From positions 2,480,001-2,544,000 of the forward strand of contig NZ_CP099489.1 of NCBI RefSeq assembly GCF_023923225.1: DNA of 64,000 nucleotides. Reading direction: 5' to 3'. Made by a program: the position numbers and the translations under genes. This document shows positions 1 through 10,013 of this stretch, piece by piece (position 1 is the first letter of the stretch; each line of letters begins with the position of its first letter). The notes under the pieces were generated by a model that ran no database searches, was not told where the DNA came from, and was given only the letters and a program-made list of their open reading frames with translations. This stretch comes from Ornithinimicrobium faecis (GTDB lineage: Bacteria; Actinomycetota; Actinomycetes; Actinomycetales; Dermatophilaceae).

Positions 1-558
1 GAAGCCCTTGGTCTGCAGCTCGCTGAACAGGTCGACATACTCGCCCTTGCGGGATCGCACGACCGGGGCCAGCACCTGGAACCGGGTGCCCTCGGGCAGC
101 TCCAGCAACTGGTCCACGATCTGCTGCGGGGTCTGGCGCGCGATGGCCTCACCACAGACCGGGCAGTGCGGGTGCCCGACGCGGGCATACAGCAGGCGCA
201 GGTAGTCGTAGACCTCGGTGATCGTGCCCACGGTCGAGCGCGGGTTGCGGTTGGTGGACTTCTGGTCGATCGAGACCGCCGGTGACAGCCCCTCGATGAA
301 GTCGACGTCCGGCTTGTCCATCTGGCCCAGGAACTGACGGGCATAGGCCGACAGCGACTCGACATAGCGTCGCTGCCCCTCGGCGAAGATCGTGTCGAAG
401 GCGAGCGAGGACTTGCCCGAACCGCTCAGACCGGTGAAGACGACCAGGGAGTCGCGCGGGATCTCGACCGAGACGTCCTTGAGGTTGTGCTCGCGGGCAC
501 CGCGCACGACCAACTGGTCGTGCCGGTGGGGGATGGTGGTGGGAGTCGTGGATGGCAC
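1..558 (-). CDS. uvrA: UvrA, excinuclease ABC subunit A (5' part only)
   Basis: This is the first 186 codons of UvrA, the damage-recognising ATPase of nucleotide excision repair; the gene runs off the left edge. Read on the reverse strand it shows [15 protein letters not shown], the first Walker A motif (TGLSGSGKS, about residues 42-50), the segment [13 protein letters not shown], and the start of the first zinc module (HPHCPVCG). I place the start at a GTG at 558, which gives a 12-residue lead-in before the conserved HDQLVVRGA. It is divergent from gltB, so the 559-788 gap should hold both promoters. uvrB lies about 18 kb away on the same strand. Family assignment is certain; the start codon is less so. 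Confidence 0.95.
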   Translation of the reverse strand, partial: MPSTTPTTIPHRHDQLVVRGAREHNLKDVSVEIPRDSLVVFTGLSGSGKSSLAFDTIFAEGQRRYVESLSAYARQFLGQMDKPDVDFIEGLSPAVSIDQKSTNRNPRSTVGTITEVYDYLRLLYARVGHPHCPVCGEAIARQTPQQIVDQLLELPEGTRFQVLAPVVRSRKGEYVDLFSELQTKGF

Positions 559-788
559 GCTCTCGATGTTAAGTCCTGCCGGTGACACTGACCGCGCCCA
601 GCGACAAGTTATGCTGTTCTCCGCATAGTTATGTGATGCTCGGCACGCTTCCTTCCGGTGGCGGACCGCAGCGTTTACAGTCACCGCAGCACTTTTCGAC
701 ATCGTCAGAGGTGCTGTGCCACAGCGGGACAGCGACGTCCCGGGTCATTTTCACGCGGCTACAGGCTGCCCGCCCACGAGACGGTGCC
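559..788. promoter_or_regulatory. Divergent uvrA/gltB intergenic region
   Basis: This 230-bp gap separates the divergent uvrA and gltB starts and is richer in A and T than its surroundings. It carries two direct copies of AGTTATG (607-613 and 627-633), and TATGC at 610-614 faces GCATA at 623-627, which could be a regulator site. An open frame continues upstream of the gltB start to 582, but it has no GltB-like sequence before the ATG at 789. No promoter hexamers are assigned with confidence. Confidence 0.35.
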
Positions 789-3700
789 ATGAACCAGAGC
801 CCTTCCCTGACGTCCCCTTCCTCGGCCGCCCCCGGACGGCCGCCCGCTGCTTTCCCCGCAGGCCTCTATGACGGGGCCCACGAGCACGATGCCTGCGGCG
901 TGGCCTTCGTCGCGACCCTGCGCGGCTCCCCCGGGCACGACATCGTGGCCCACGCGCTCACTGCCCTGCACAACCTGGACCACCGGGGGGCCGTGGGGGC
1001 CGAGCCGGACTCCGGTGACGGCGCCGGCATCCTCACCCAGGTGCCGGACCGGTTCCTGCGGGAGGTGCTGGACATCGACCTGCCAGAAGCGGGTTCGTAT
1101 GCCGTGGGGCTGCTCTTCCTGCCCGTTGCGGACCCGCAGGGGGCGACAACGGCGGTCGAGGAGATCCTGCACCGGTCGGGTCTGGACGTGCTCACCTGGC
1201 GTGACGTGCCGACCCACCCGGAGATCGTCGGCCCGCTGGCTCGCGCCGCGATGCCGGTCATGCGCCAGGTCGTGGTGGTCTCCCGCACCGGGGAGTCGGG
1301 GCTGGAGCTGGAGCGACGCGCCTGGTTGGCGCGCCGGGTGATCGAGCGCCAGAGCGAGGTCTACCCCGTCTCGCTCTCCTCGCGGACCCTGGGCTACAAG
1401 GGGATGCTGACCACGACGCAGCTCGCCGAGTTCTTCCCGGACCTCACCGACGAGCGCTACGAGTCCCAGCTGGCCGTGGTGCACTCCCGCTTCTCGACCA
1501 ACACCTTCCCGTCCTGGCCGTTGGCCCACCCCTACCGGGTCATCGCGCACAACGGCGAGATCAACACCGTGCGCGGCAACCGCAACTGGATGAACGCGCG
1601 GGAGAGCAACCTGGACACCTCGGTGTTTCCCGGTGACCTGTCGGACGCCCTGCCGATCTGCACGCCGGGCGCCAGCGACTCCGCGACGTTCGACGAGGTC
1701 CTCGAGCTCCTCCACCTCGGCGGCCGGTCCCTGCCGCACGCGGTGTTGATGATGGTCCCCGAGGCCTGGGAGAACAACGCGGAGCTCCCTGACGACATCC
1801 GGGCCTTCTACGAGTTCCACTCGATGATGATGGAGCCCTGGGACGGCCCGATGAACCTGGTCTTCACCGACGGCACCCAGGTGGGCGGCATTCTCGACCG
1901 CAACGGCCTGCGGCCCTCGCGCTACTGGGTGACCGACGACGGCCTGGTGGTCCTCAGCAGCGAGTCCGGGGTCCTGCCGATCCCGGAGGAGTCCGTGGTC
2001 CGCAAGGGACGTGTTGAGCCGGGCCGGATGTTCCTGGTGGACACCGCAGCCGGCGAGATCGTGGACGACCGGGCTCTCAAGCACGAGCTGGCGGCCCGGC
2101 AGCCCTACCGGCAGTGGTTGAGCGACAACCTGGTCCGGTTGGAGCACCTGCCCGAGCGCGCCCACGTCCGGCACACGCACGCCTCGGTCACCCGACGCCA
2201 GCAGATCTTCGGCTACACCGAGGAGGAGCTGCGGATCCTGCTCTCCCCCATGGCCCAGCAGGGCACGGAGCCACTGGGCGCGATGGGCTCGGACACCCCG
2301 ATCGCCGTCCTCTCCGAGCGACCCCGGCTCCTCTTCGACTACTTCGTCGGCGCCTTCGCCCAGGTCACCAACCCGCCCCTGGACGCCATCCGTGAGGAGG
2401 TCGTCACCTCGCTGGCCACCTCGACCGGGCCCGAGCCCAACCTGCTCGAGGAGGGCCCGGCCCACGCCCGTCAGGTGGAGCTGGACTTCCCGGTGATCGA
2501 CAACGACGAGCTCGCGAGCCTGCGGCACATCAACCTCGAGGGACTCCACCCCGACTTCGCACCGGTTGTGGTGCGCGGCCTCTACCGGGTGGACGGCGGC
2601 GGCGCCGCCCTCCAGGAGCGGCTCGAGGAGATCTGCCGGCAGGTGTCCGAGGCGGTCGCCCGTGGGGCCTTCTTCATCGTGCTGTCTGACCGGCACGCCG
2701 ACCGGGAGCACGCTCCGATCCCCTCACTGCTGCTCACCAGCGCCGTCCACCACCACCTGGTGCGCGAGCACACCCGCACCAGGGTTGGTCTGCTCGTCGA
2801 GGCCGGTGACGTGCGCGAGGTGCACCACGTCGCGCTGCTCGTCGCGTACGGCGCCGCGGCAGTCAACCCCTACCTGGCCATGGAGACGGTTGAGGACCTG
2901 TGCCGCTCGGGTCAGCAGCTGGACGGACTCGACCCTGACGTGGCGATCAGCAATCTGATCAGGGCTCTCGGCAAGGGCGTCCTGAAGGTGATGAGCAAGA
3001 TGGGCATCTCCACCGTGTCGTCCTACCGGGGAGCCCAGACGTTCGAGGCGGTCGGCCTGTCCCGTGACCTGGTCGACCGGTGGTTCACGGGCACGACCAG
3101 CCAGCTGGACGGTGTCGGCCTCGACGTCATCGCACAGGAGGTGGCTCGTCGCCACGAGGTGGCCTATCCCCTCAGCGGGATCCCGCCCTACCACCGCAAC
3201 CTCGACATCGGGGGCGAGTACCAATGGCGGCGCGAGGGGCCGCCTCACCTGTTCAACCCCGAGACCGTGTTCCGGCTGCAGCACGCCACCCGCGCCGGAC
3301 GCTACGACATTTTCCGGCAGTACACCGACCTGGTCGATGACCAGTCGGCGCAGCTGATGACACTGCGCGGTCTGATGCGGCTGTCCGGGGACCGGGAGCC
3401 CGTGCCGCTGGAGGAGGTCGAGCCGGTCAGTGACATCGTCAAGCGGTTCGCCACGGGGGCTATGAGCTTTGGCTCCATCTCCCGCGAGGCACACGAGACC
3501 CTCGCCATCGCCATGAACCGCCTCGGCGGCAAGTCCAACAGCGGCGAGGGAGGTGAGGAGCCAGACCGGTTGACCGACCCGGAGCGCCGCTCGGCTATCA
3601 AACAGGTGGCCTCGGGCCGGTTCGGGGTGACCAGTGCCTATCTGGTCAGCGCTGACGACATCCAGATCAAGGTGGCCCAGGGCGCCAAACCCGGAGAGGG

Positions 3701-5375
3701 CGGACAGCTGCCCCCCGGCAAGGTTTATCCCTGGGTGGCAGCGACCCGCCACTCGACCCCGGGCGTCGGCCTGATCTCGCCTCCCCCGCACCACGACATC
3801 TACTCCATCGAGGACCTGGCCCAGCTGATCCACGACCTCAAGAACGCCAACCCCCGGGCACGCGTCCACGTCAAGCTGGTCAGTCAGATCGGGGTCGGCA
3901 CCGTGGCCGCGGGCGTCTCGAAGGCGCATGCCGACGTGGTGCTCATCTCCGGCTTTGACGGCGGCACGGGGGCGAGCCCGCTCACCTCCCTCAAGCACGC
4001 TGGCACGCCCTGGGAGCTCGGCCTGGCCGAGACGCAACAGACCCTGCTGCGCAACGGCCTGCGCGACCGGATCACCGTCCAGGTCGACGGTCAACTCAAG
4101 ACAGGTCGAGACGTCGTCATCGCGGCGCTGCTGGGGGCGGAGGAGTTCGGTTTCGCCACGGCTCCCCTGGTTGTCTCCGGCTGCGTCATGATGCGCGTCT
4201 GTCACCTGGACACCTGCCCCGTCGGGGTCGCCACGCAGAACCCCGAGCTGCGCTCGAGATACACCGGGCAGGCGGAGCACGTCATCACCTTCTTCCAGTT
4301 CATCGCCGAGCAGGTCCGCGAGCTGCTGGCCTCGCTCGGCTATCGCACGCTCGATGAGGTGATCGGCCGGGTGGACCTGCTCGATGCCGAGGCGGCGACC
4401 ACCCACTGGAAGGCCCAGGGCCTCGACCTCGGGCCGCTGCTGCACTCGGAGTCAGTCCCCGCTGGTGCCTCACTGCGACGCAGCACCAGCCAGGACCACG
4501 GCCTGGAGCAGGCCCTGGACCACCAGCTGATCGAGGCGGCCACTCCCGCCCTGGAGCACCGGGCGCACGTCACCGGCGAGTTCGCGGTCCGCAACGTCAA
4601 TCGCACGCTCGGCACGATGCTCGGCCACGAGGTGACCCGGCGGCACGGCGCCGACGGGCTGCCCGACGGCACGATCGACTTCACCCTCACCGGGTCTGCA
4701 GGTCAGTCCCTCGGGGCCTTCCTGCCGCGCGGCATCACGCTGCGGATGGTCGGCGACGCCAATGACTATGTCGGCAAGGGTCTGTCCGGCGGGCAGATCG
4801 TGGTGCGCCCACCCGACGAGGCTCCCTTCCGTGCGGCCGACCAGGTGATCGCCGGCAATGTCATCGCCTACGGCGCGACGTCGGGCCAGCTCAACCTGCG
4901 CGGACTCGTGGGCGAGCGCTTCTGCGTGCGCAACTCCGGCGCCATCGCCGTGGTCGAGGGCGTCGGAGACCACGCCCTCGAATACATGACCGGCGGGACC
5001 GTGCTGATCCTCGGCCCGACCGGTCGCAACGTGGGCGCCGGGATGTCTGGCGGCACGGCATACGTCCTCGATCTGGAGCCGAGCCGGGTCAACCAGGGCG
5101 CCGTCACCTCTGGTGACCTGATCCTCGACCCGGTCGAGCCCGGCGGTCCGACCGCCGGGGTGCTGCACGAGTTGCTCACCGAGCACATCACCCTGACCGG
5201 ATCGACCGTCGCTCAACTGATCCTGGACACCCCGGACTGGCCGACCCGCTTCACCAGGATCACCCCGAGGCAGTATGCCGGGGTGCTCCGCATCCGCGAG
5301 GAGATCGCCGCCCGCGGCGAGGACCCAGACGGCCCCCATGCCTGGCAAATGATCCTGGAGGACTCCCGTGGCTGA
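789..5375 (+). CDS. gltB: Glutamate synthase (NADPH) large subunit
   Basis: The 1528-residue product is the large subunit of glutamate synthase, which transfers the amide of glutamine to 2-oxoglutarate. The ATG at 789 leaves a 35-residue propeptide before Cys36 in [10 protein letters not shown], the N-terminal nucleophile of class II amidotransferases. The FMN and 2-oxoglutarate domain follows ([15 protein letters not shown] to GGQLPPGKV..). The 3Fe-4S cysteines are in [15 protein letters not shown] at about residue 1132. A C-terminal glycine-rich beta-helix ([21 protein letters not shown]) completes the usual order. Length is normal for bacterial GltB. The stop lies 8 bp inside gltD, so the two subunits are probably translationally coupled. 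A 650-residue reverse-strand open frame inside the gene is a high-GC artefact. Confidence 0.97.
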   Translation: MNQSPSLTSPSSAAPGRPPAAFPAGLYDGAHEHDACGVAFVATLRGSPGHDIVAHALTALHNLDHRGAVGAEPDSGDGAGILTQVPDRFLREVLDIDLPEAGSYAVGLLFLPVADPQGATTAVEEILHRSGLDVLTWRDVPTHPEIVGPLARAAMPVMRQVVVVSRTGESGLELERRAWLARRVIERQSEVYPVSLSSRTLGYKGMLTTTQLAEFFPDLTDERYESQLAVVHSRFSTNTFPSWPLAHPYRVIAHNGEINTVRGNRNWMNARESNLDTSVFPGDLSDALPICTPGASDSATFDEVLELLHLGGRSLPHAVLMMVPEAWENNAELPDDIRAFYEFHSMMMEPWDGPMNLVFTDGTQVGGILDRNGLRPSRYWVTDDGLVVLSSESGVLPIPEESVVRKGRVEPGRMFLVDTAAGEIVDDRALKHELAARQPYRQWLSDNLVRLEHLPERAHVRHTHASVTRRQQIFGYTEEELRILLSPMAQQGTEPLGAMGSDTPIAVLSERPRLLFDYFVGAFAQVTNPPLDAIREEVVTSLATSTGPEPNLLEEGPAHARQVELDFPVIDNDELASLRHINLEGLHPDFAPVVVRGLYRVDGGGAALQERLEEICRQVSEAVARGAFFIVLSDRHADREHAPIPSLLLTSAVHHHLVREHTRTRVGLLVEAGDVREVHHVALLVAYGAAAVNPYLAMETVEDLCRSGQQLDGLDPDVAISNLIRALGKGVLKVMSKMGISTVSSYRGAQTFEAVGLSRDLVDRWFTGTTSQLDGVGLDVIAQEVARRHEVAYPLSGIPPYHRNLDIGGEYQWRREGPPHLFNPETVFRLQHATRAGRYDIFRQYTDLVDDQSAQLMTLRGLMRLSGDREPVPLEEVEPVSDIVKRFATGAMSFGSISREAHETLAIAMNRLGGKSNSGEGGEEPDRLTDPERRSAIKQVASGRFGVTSAYLVSADDIQIKVAQGAKPGEGGQLPPGKVYPWVAATRHSTPGVGLISPPPHHDIYSIEDLAQLIHDLKNANPRARVHVKLVSQIGVGTVAAGVSKAHADVVLISGFDGGTGASPLTSLKHAGTPWELGLAETQQTLLRNGLRDRITVQVDGQLKTGRDVVIAALLGAEEFGFATAPLVVSGCVMMRVCHLDTCPVGVATQNPELRSRYTGQAEHVITFFQFIAEQVRELLASLGYRTLDEVIGRVDLLDAEAATTHWKAQGLDLGPLLHSESVPAGASLRRSTSQDHGLEQALDHQLIEAATPALEHRAHVTGEFAVRNVNRTLGTMLGHEVTRRHGADGLPDGTIDFTLTGSAGQSLGAFLPRGITLRMVGDANDYVGKGLSGGQIVVRPPDEAPFRAADQVIAGNVIAYGATSGQLNLRGLVGERFCVRNSGAIAVVEGVGDHALEYMTGGTVLILGPTGRNVGAGMSGGTAYVLDLEPSRVNQGAVTSGDLILDPVEPGGPTAGVLHELLTEHITLTGSTVAQLILDTPDWPTRFTRITPRQYAGVLRIREEIAARGEDPDGPHAWQMILEDSRG

Positions 5376-6825
5376 CCCTCATGGCTTCCTGAACCATCGT
5401 GACCGCGAGCCCCAGCCCAGCCGGCCGGTGCCGGTGCGCATCATGGACTGGAAGGAGGTGCACACCGCCCAGGAGGACGGCGTGCTCCGCCGCCAGGCCG
5501 GGCGGTGCATGGACTGCGGCATCCCGTTCTGCCACCAGGGTTGTCCGCTGGGCAACCTGATCCCCGAGTGGAACGACCTGGCGCGTCGTGGCAACTTCCG
5601 GGAGGCGATCGAGCGGCTGCACGCCACGAACAACTTCCCCGAGTTCACCGGGCGTCTGTGCCCTGCGCCCTGCGAGACCGCGTGTGTCCTGGGCATCAGC
5701 CAGCCTGCGGTGACGATCAAGTCGGTCGAGGTCTCGATCATCGACCGGGCCTTCGACAACGGGATGGTGACCGCCCAGGAGCCGGAGTGGCTCAGCGGCA
5801 AGACCATCGCGGTCGTCGGGTCCGGCCCGGCCGGGTTGGCCGCGGCGCAGCAACTGGGCCGCGCTGGTCACACCGTCGTCGTCTTTGAGCGCGACGACGC
5901 GGTCGGCGGTCTGCTGCGTTATGGCATCCCCGAGTTCAAGATGGAGAAGTCGGTGCTCGACCGCCGGCTCGTCCAGCTGCGCTCCGAGGGCATCCGGTTC
6001 CGGACCGGTGTCACGATCGGTGGCGACGGTCCCGCCGACCTCAGCATCGCCGACCTCAGCGAGCGTTTCGACGCCGTCGTCCTCGCCGTGGGCTCCACCG
6101 TTCCTCGTCCCCTCGGGGTCAGCGGCCAGGAGGTGCCCGGTGTGCACGCTGCCATGGACTATCTGGTGCCAGCCAACCGCGAGGCGCTGGGTGCCGATCG
6201 CGGCATGGACGCCGCGGGCCGGCACGTGGTCATCGTGGGCGGCGGTGACACCGGTGCCGACTGCTATGGCACGGCCATCCGTCAGGGGGCGGCCAGCGTC
6301 ACCCAGCTCGACATCCGGCCCCAGCCGCCCACAGAGCGGCCAGAGCACCATCCGTGGCCGATGTATCCGCTGATCCACCGGGTCGGCGAGTCCCACGAGG
6401 AGGGGGGTGAGCGCATGTTCGGGGTCAACACCCTGGAGGTCGTCACCACCGACGGCGTGGTCAGCGGGGTGCACATCGTTGATGGCGAGCGGATCGACGG
6501 TCGCTTCGACGCCGAGGCCGGGACCGAGCGCACCATCCCCGCGGACCTGGTCCTCGTGGCGCTGGGCTTCACGGGCCCGGACCCCGTCGTGACCACTGGC
6601 ACCGAACTGCCGACCACCGCTCGCGGCGTCTTCGTCCGGGACGAGCACTATGCCACCGAGGTGCCGGGTGTCTTCGTCGCCGGTGACGCCGGCCGGGGAC
6701 AGTCGCTCATCGTCTGGGCCATCGCCGAGGGCCGGGCGTGCGCCGCGGAGGTTGATCGCTTCCTGACCGGCACCACGTCGCTGCCGGCACCGGTGCGGCC
6801 GACCGACGCCCCGATCACAGTGTGA
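5368..6825 (+). CDS. gltD: Glutamate synthase small subunit
   Basis: The 485-residue small subunit carries electrons from NADPH through FAD and 4Fe-4S clusters to GltB. Cysteines in [13 protein letters not shown] (residues 47-59) and CPAPCETAC (98-106) are the cluster ligands. Two dinucleotide-binding folds follow: [12 protein letters not shown] near residue 147 and [12 protein letters not shown] near 287. The closing segment [17 protein letters not shown] is typical of the FAD domain. Translation starts at a GTG inside the last codons of gltB. The stop codon lies in the first unit of a 13-bp tandem repeat. Confidence 0.97.
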   Translation: MADPHGFLNHRDREPQPSRPVPVRIMDWKEVHTAQEDGVLRRQAGRCMDCGIPFCHQGCPLGNLIPEWNDLARRGNFREAIERLHATNNFPEFTGRLCPAPCETACVLGISQPAVTIKSVEVSIIDRAFDNGMVTAQEPEWLSGKTIAVVGSGPAGLAAAQQLGRAGHTVVVFERDDAVGGLLRYGIPEFKMEKSVLDRRLVQLRSEGIRFRTGVTIGGDGPADLSIADLSERFDAVVLAVGSTVPRPLGVSGQEVPGVHAAMDYLVPANREALGADRGMDAAGRHVVIVGGGDTGADCYGTAIRQGAASVTQLDIRPQPPTERPEHHPWPMYPLIHRVGESHEEGGERMFGVNTLEVVTTDGVVSGVHIVDGERIDGRFDAEAGTERTIPADLVLVALGFTGPDPVVTTGTELPTTARGVFVRDEHYATEVPGVFVAGDAGRGQSLIVWAIAEGRACAAEVDRFLTGTTSLPAPVRPTDAPITV

Positions 6826-6879
6826 GGTCACAGTGTGAGGTCACAGGGTGAGGTCACAGTGTGAGGTCATGGTGTGAGC
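6815..6879. repeat. 13-bp tandem repeat, five units, over the gltD stop
   Basis: Five consecutive 13-bp units of consensus TCACAGTGTGAGG run from the last gltD codons towards the next gene. Units 1, 2 and 4 are identical; units 3 and 5 differ at one and three positions. Every unit contains a TGA, and the TGA of the first unit is the gltD stop. The unit also has some dyad symmetry (TCACA..TGTGA), so regulator binding is a possible alternative. The array ends 21 bp before the next start codon. Confidence 0.9.
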
Positions 6880-6900
6880 GTCCGGCATAGACTCACTGCC

Positions 6901-7572
6901 ATGGTTGACACCTCACCGGATGCTGCCCACGTCGAGACGGGTGGCCCCTTCTGGCTCAGCAACCTCGGGCACGCCCTGGTGCGCAAGGTCAGCGTGTCCG
7001 AGATGAACAACAACTGCTATCTGGTCACCTGCCGTCGCACCGGTGATCAGCTCCTGGTGGATGCTGCCGCCGAGCCGGAGCGCCTCGCCGAGTTGGTCTC
7101 TGCCGGGTCCGGACGGCTGACCACCGTGGTCACGACGCACCAGCACTGGGACCACCACCGGGCGCTGGAGGCCGTCGTCGCGGCGCATTCCCCGCGCACG
7201 GCGGCGGGGGCGCCCGACGCGTCGGCGTTGCCCGTCCCGCCGGACGTCGAACTGACCCAGGGTGATCGGGTCAGCATCGGTGAGCTTGTCCTCGATGTGA
7301 TCGCGCTGCGTGGCCACACACCGGGTTCGGTCGCCCTGGCCCTGACCGACGGGGCCGGGCGCGCCCACCTGTTCACGGGCGACAGCCTGTTCCCCGGGGG
7401 TGTTGGACGGGTAACAACACCGGAGGACTTCACTCAACTGCTCGACGATGTTGAGTCCAGAGTCTTCGATGTCTACCCCGACAACACCGTGGTTCATCCG
7501 GGCCACGGTGACAGCACCACCCTCGGTGCCGAGCGTCCCCACCTCGAAGAATGGCGGGCGCGCGGCTGGTAG
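6901..7572 (+). CDS. Metallo-beta-lactamase-fold hydrolase, hybrid gene with element-derived 3' end
   Basis: This 223-residue glyoxalase II-like hydrolase has the metal site THQHWDHH (His80, His82, Asp84, His85), His139 in GHTPGS, Asp161 in FTGDSLF, and His199/His202 in HPGHG. In mycobacteria a similar gene lies between uvrB and uvrA (Rv1637c). The element junction falls at codons 163-165: from about codon 166 on, including HPGHG, the DNA belongs to the integrated element. A second, slightly different copy of this 3' end is at 16287-16464. The two tails are equally long (58 residues) and mostly identical from FDVYPD onward, so the integrated hybrid is probably functional. The substrate is unknown. 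The ATG at 6901 gives the shortest sensible N-terminus; an upstream GTG at 6874 is also open. Confidence 0.9.
   Translation: MVDTSPDAAHVETGGPFWLSNLGHALVRKVSVSEMNNNCYLVTCRRTGDQLLVDAAAEPERLAELVSAGSGRLTTVVTTHQHWDHHRALEAVVAAHSPRTAAGAPDASALPVPPDVELTQGDRVSIGELVLDVIALRGHTPGSVALALTDGAGRAHLFTGDSLFPGGVGRVTTPEDFTQLLDDVESRVFDVYPDNTVVHPGHGDSTTLGAERPHLEEWRARGW
7389..7394. other. Left attachment-site core (attL)
   Basis: GTTCCC here is matched at the right junction; sequence to the left is host hydrolase gene and sequence to the right is element. After the core the two junctions diverge (CGGGGGTG here, GGGCGGGC on the right) and then become alike again further into the hydrolase tail. Serine integrases cut at a 2-bp centre inside such a short shared core, so the exact crossover is known only to within these 6 bp. 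Confidence 0.75.
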
Positions 7573-8065
7573 TCGCAGTGGTGGTGCCCGACAGATCACC
7601 TTGGCCGCCCTGTACACGGGGAACTTTCGGTCTGCGGCGGAATGCTCGCCTGTGGTGTCGCCACCGCGGCTGCCCTCCGTCACAGGTGCCGACGCCGCGG
7701 GGCTTGGTGTTGGCGTAGTAGTCGCTCCACTCGGCATCAGGGAGGTTCGCAGCCGCACCATCCTCGGGAGTGAGGTCAGAGGACGGGGCACACAGACCGT
7801 CAGCAGCGGCGGCGTTCCAGGCGGCGAGGTAGGCGCGGATGGTGTGATGCGACTTCTTCATCAGGTCGGCCGCGCGATGAACTCCGAGCTTGGAAACCTG
7901 GGCCTGCGGCCCACCTTTTGTGGGTCGCCCCGTATTTGCGTCAACCTCGACCGACGCCGCGATGAGGCGCGCCACGGTCCAGCCGGTGCGCTCCATCGTG
8001 TCGGCAGCGAGGCGGAGGTTCGACGGCTCGCGCTCGTTGGCCCGACGACAAACAGCACCCCCCAC
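7430..8065 (-). CDS. Element protein of unknown function, left end, frame uncertain
   Basis: The portion read from about 8040 to 7690 looks like real protein (ERTGWTVARLIAAS, then HRAADLMKKSHHTIRAYLAAWN). The last stretch suggests a helix-turn-helix or other DNA-binding protein, but I do not recognise the family. The only open start is a GTG at 8065 that lies inside a terminator-like hairpin and has no ribosome site. An internal ATG at 7996 is an alternative. Beyond about 7690 the frame is arginine-rich and runs antisense into the hydrolase 3' end, so the true end is probably earlier or a frameshift is present. It could be a remnant gene cut by recombination at the element end. Confidence 0.4.
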   Translation of the reverse strand: MGGAVCRRANEREPSNLRLAADTMERTGWTVARLIAASVEVDANTGRPTKGGPQAQVSKLGVHRAADLMKKSHHTIRAYLAAWNAAAADGLCAPSSDLTPEDGAAANLPDAEWSDYYANTKPRGVGTCDGGQPRWRHHRRAFRRRPKVPRVQGGQGDLSGTTTATTSRAPAILRGGDARHRGWCCHRGPDEPRCCRGRHRRLWTQHRRAVE

Positions 8066-8086
8066 CGGCCCCGGCGAGGGGTGCTG
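8053..8086 (-). terminator. Hairpin terminator at the end of the element operon
   Basis: CAGCACCCC (8053-8061) pairs with GGGGTGCTG (8078-8086) around a 16-nt loop that can itself pair through CCGG. On the minus strand it is followed by TTTGT. It lies just after the 124-residue gene, so it would end the long leftward element transcript. It could also stop hydrolase read-through coming from the left. Confidence 0.6.
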
Positions 8087-8102
8087 CGTCTATGTGAGCC
8101 GG

Positions 8103-8477
8103 TCAGTAGTCAGGCGACCAGCCCGGCCGCGGCCTCGGTGGACAGTCAGCGCGCCGGCCCTCGAGGTAGTCCACCCGGTCACCCTCGCCGTTGCCGGTAA
8201 GAAACACTCTCGACCACGGGTGGCGCGTGCGGGCCAGGTTACGGGCGTTCATGGCGGGTCGGTCCTCCCGTGCCCAGCCGGTATCTAGTGCCCACTGGTC
8301 GACAGCCTCAGCCCAACGTCGCCTGGCGCGCATCGCCGGCCACTGTGGCTCGTGGCGTTGGTAGTCCGGCGGCGTGCCCGTGCACCAGTCCTCGATGCAC
8401 GGCCCAGCGGCCAACTCGGGCGGTAGTTCGTCCGGTGCCGGTGCCCGCAGCTCGTGCGGACGACGGCGGCGGGCCAC
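8103..8477 (-). CDS. Element protein of unknown function
   Basis: The 124-residue product is basic at its start (MARRRRPHELRAP) and rich in Trp and Arg (RRRWAEAVDQWALDTGWAR). It ends with a proline-rich tail. It follows the terminase-small-subunit-like gene by 3 bp, so the two are probably co-transcribed. I do not recognise the family. A position next to terS in actinobacterial phages often holds packaging or HNH-type genes, but no HNH motif is visible here. Confidence 0.65.
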   Translation of the reverse strand: MARRRRPHELRAPAPDELPPELAAGPCIEDWCTGTPPDYQRHEPQWPAMRARRRWAEAVDQWALDTGWAREDRPAMNARNLARTRHPWSRVFLTGNGEGDRVDYLEGRRADCPPRPRPGWSPDY

Positions 8478-8480
8478 GCC

Positions 8481-8858
8481 TCACCCCTCCTTCACGTGGT
8501 GGCGCCACCGGACCTGGGCGGCCCTCTTGCCCCGCATCTGTGCCGCGGTGGGGATCGGCGTGTCGTCGGCGTCCGGCAGCTGCAACGCAGACACCAGCCG
8601 GTGCAGCGCCAGCCGTTGCCCACGAGACTCCGTGAGAGCAGGATTCACCACGGGTTGCCCCTGAGAGCCCTTCACCGTGGCCCCGTTCTCGGCCACCATC
8701 TCGGCCAGCCGGTCCAGGTCGTCAAGCGTGCGGCACGCCTCGGCCAGAATCTCCAACTCAGCGCCCGACAGATCGAACTCGCCCACCGTTCCGCGCCAGA
8801 AACGGCGACCTCGAGCGCCTAGACCGGTCGGTGCCCTGGGTGTGCTCTGTGTGCTCAT
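8481..8858 (-). CDS. P27-family-like phage terminase small subunit
   Basis: The 125-residue protein has the layout of P27-type terminase small subunits: GLGARGRRFWRGTV near the N-terminus, a helical ILAEACRTLDDLDRLAEMV segment, a GSQGQPVVNPAL turn, and RLVSALQLPD near the end. In phages this protein recognises the packaging site and hands DNA to the large terminase. No large terminase gene is present in the element, so it would have to work with a helper phage's enzyme, as in phage-inducible islands. The ATG at 8858 has a GAGAGG stretch upstream. The assignment rests on pattern recognition of short motifs. Confidence 0.7.
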   Translation of the reverse strand: MSTQSTPRAPTGLGARGRRFWRGTVGEFDLSGAELEILAEACRTLDDLDRLAEMVAENGATVKGSQGQPVVNPALTESRGQRLALHRLVSALQLPDADDTPIPTAAQMRGKRAAQVRWRHHVKEG

Positions 8859-8950
8859 CTCAGCCTCTCTCTAGCCCTCTCAGGGGCAATCTCAGCGTTA
8901 GGTAGTGCCGGGGTTTCTTTGGGCCTCCTCCCCGGTTCCCGGTGGGGCCG

Positions 8951-8977
8951 CCTGGGGGGTGCCCCCCTGGGGGGTCA
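8951..8977 (-). repeat. G-rich direct repeat and palindrome over an element stop codon
   Basis: CCTGGGGGGT occurs at 8951-8960 and again at 8966-8975. Between them GGGGGG and CCCCCC can pair in a short G/C hairpin. On the coding (minus) strand the TGA stop of the 276-residue element gene is in the first unit. The 116-bp gap down to the terminase-small-subunit start holds this repeat and little else. It may attenuate transcription into the packaging genes. Confidence 0.6.
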
Positions 8978-9805
8978 CCCGGCGGTTCTGTAGGTGTGAG
9001 CGATGCGCGCGCGCTCGGTTCGCTTGACCAGTTCGGCGCCGTCTCGCGCGAGGTTGATGCGCAGCCGCTTGCCGAACTCGCCTCGGGCTAGGGCGATCAG
9101 TGCAGCGTCTGCGCCGTAACGCTCGGCTCGGCGGAACATGGCGCGCACGTTGTCGCGCTCGGCGTCGGGGTTGGTGGTGCCCTCGCCCAGCCCGGTACGT
9201 ATCTCCTGGGGTACCTGGGGTACGTCCACCACCGGCAGCAGGGCAGCCACCCGGGGCGCGGTGTCCCCGCTCAGGTACGGGTCGTGAACGCCGGCGAACG
9301 TTGCCAGGTCAGACAACGCAGCAAGCGCGCTCTTGTGCTCCCGTGTCGCGTCCAGAGCCACCACGGCCTCGAGGTCCAGCGGGTCTGGCCCGTCGGGCAG
9401 CTTGCCGGCAGCCTTGGCCAGCTGGGCCACGGTGGCGCTGAATGCGTCGGCCACGGCCTCGGTAGCGGTGGCGACCATGCGCGGGTGTGCGGCCCGTGCT
9501 GCGGCGGCGTGGTGCTCCCGTAGCGCGGCGCGTAGGGCGTCGGCTGCCTGGGCGCGCTGGATGCGCGGCAGGGCGTCCTCGATCCACGGGCCGGGGTCAG
9601 GGGCGGCGATCGCCTCGGCGGCCAGGTCACGGGCCACGCTGGCTGCGGTGGGGTGTTCGTTGACGGCGGCCAGCACTTCGGTGCTGCGGGTCGGCGGGTC
9701 GACCTTCGCGAGTCGGTAGGCGGCCTCGAGTCGCTGCATGGCGTTGTGCGTCGTGGCGGGTGCGGGGCGGTAGCTGGGGGCGCGGTGCGTGGTCGTGGCG
9801 GTCAT
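8975..9805 (-). CDS. Element protein of unknown function, helical
   Basis: The 276-residue product is Ala-rich and predicted largely helical, with a disordered Thr/Pro N-terminus (MTATTTHRAPSYRPAP). I see no catalytic motif or membrane segment. The start is the ATG at 9805, because GGAGGAC lies 7 bp before it. An upstream GTG at 9835 lacks such a site. The preceding gene stops 1 bp before this start. It sits directly upstream of the terminase-small-subunit gene, so a packaging or replication-associated role is possible but unproven. Confidence 0.7.
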   Translation of the reverse strand: MTATTTHRAPSYRPAPATTHNAMQRLEAAYRLAKVDPPTRSTEVLAAVNEHPTAASVARDLAAEAIAAPDPGPWIEDALPRIQRAQAADALRAALREHHAAAARAAHPRMVATATEAVADAFSATVAQLAKAAGKLPDGPDPLDLEAVVALDATREHKSALAALSDLATFAGVHDPYLSGDTAPRVAALLPVVDVPQVPQEIRTGLGEGTTNPDAERDNVRAMFRRAERYGADAALIALARGEFGKRLRINLARDGAELVKRTERARIAHTYRTAG

Positions 9806-9806
9806 G

Positions 9807-10013
9807 TCAGTTGTCCTCCGTGATGTTGTGGGCAAGGTCGCCCAGGTCGGTGCTCGTGGTGGTGGTCGATCCGTTGGGCACGTGGGACTCGGCCCACGCT
9901 GCGAACTCGGCTGCGATGCGCCGGCGCCGCTCGTAGGGGTTGGGGTTGGGGTCTGTCTCGATCTCTTGGGCGCGGGCGTCTATGACGGCCTGCCACTCGT
10001 CCTCGTCATGCAT
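9807..10013 (-). CDS. Small element protein
   Basis: The 68-residue acidic protein begins MHDEDEWQAVIDARAQEIE and continues ERRRRIAAEFAAWAES, probably two helices. The ATG at 10013 has AAGGAG at a proper distance, whereas the longer upstream frame is Pro/Arg-rich and lacks protein character. It overlaps the end of the previous gene by 8 bp. No family recognised. Confidence 0.6.
   Translation of the reverse strand: MHDEDEWQAVIDARAQEIETDPNPNPYERRRRIAAEFAAWAESHVPNGSTTTTSTDLGDLAHNITEDN

Noticed and set aside
759..2711. 650-residue open frame opposite gltB
   Set aside because: GltB is certain here. The reverse frame is Val/Gly/His/Arg-rich with no motif, a common shadow in high-GC DNA.
2724..4445. 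573-residue open frame opposite gltB
   Set aside because: Same reason: low-complexity composition and no family signal.
6815..6879. CRISPR-like array
   Set aside because: Units are contiguous without spacers. The same holds for 35846-35901 and 49943-49979. No cas genes occur.
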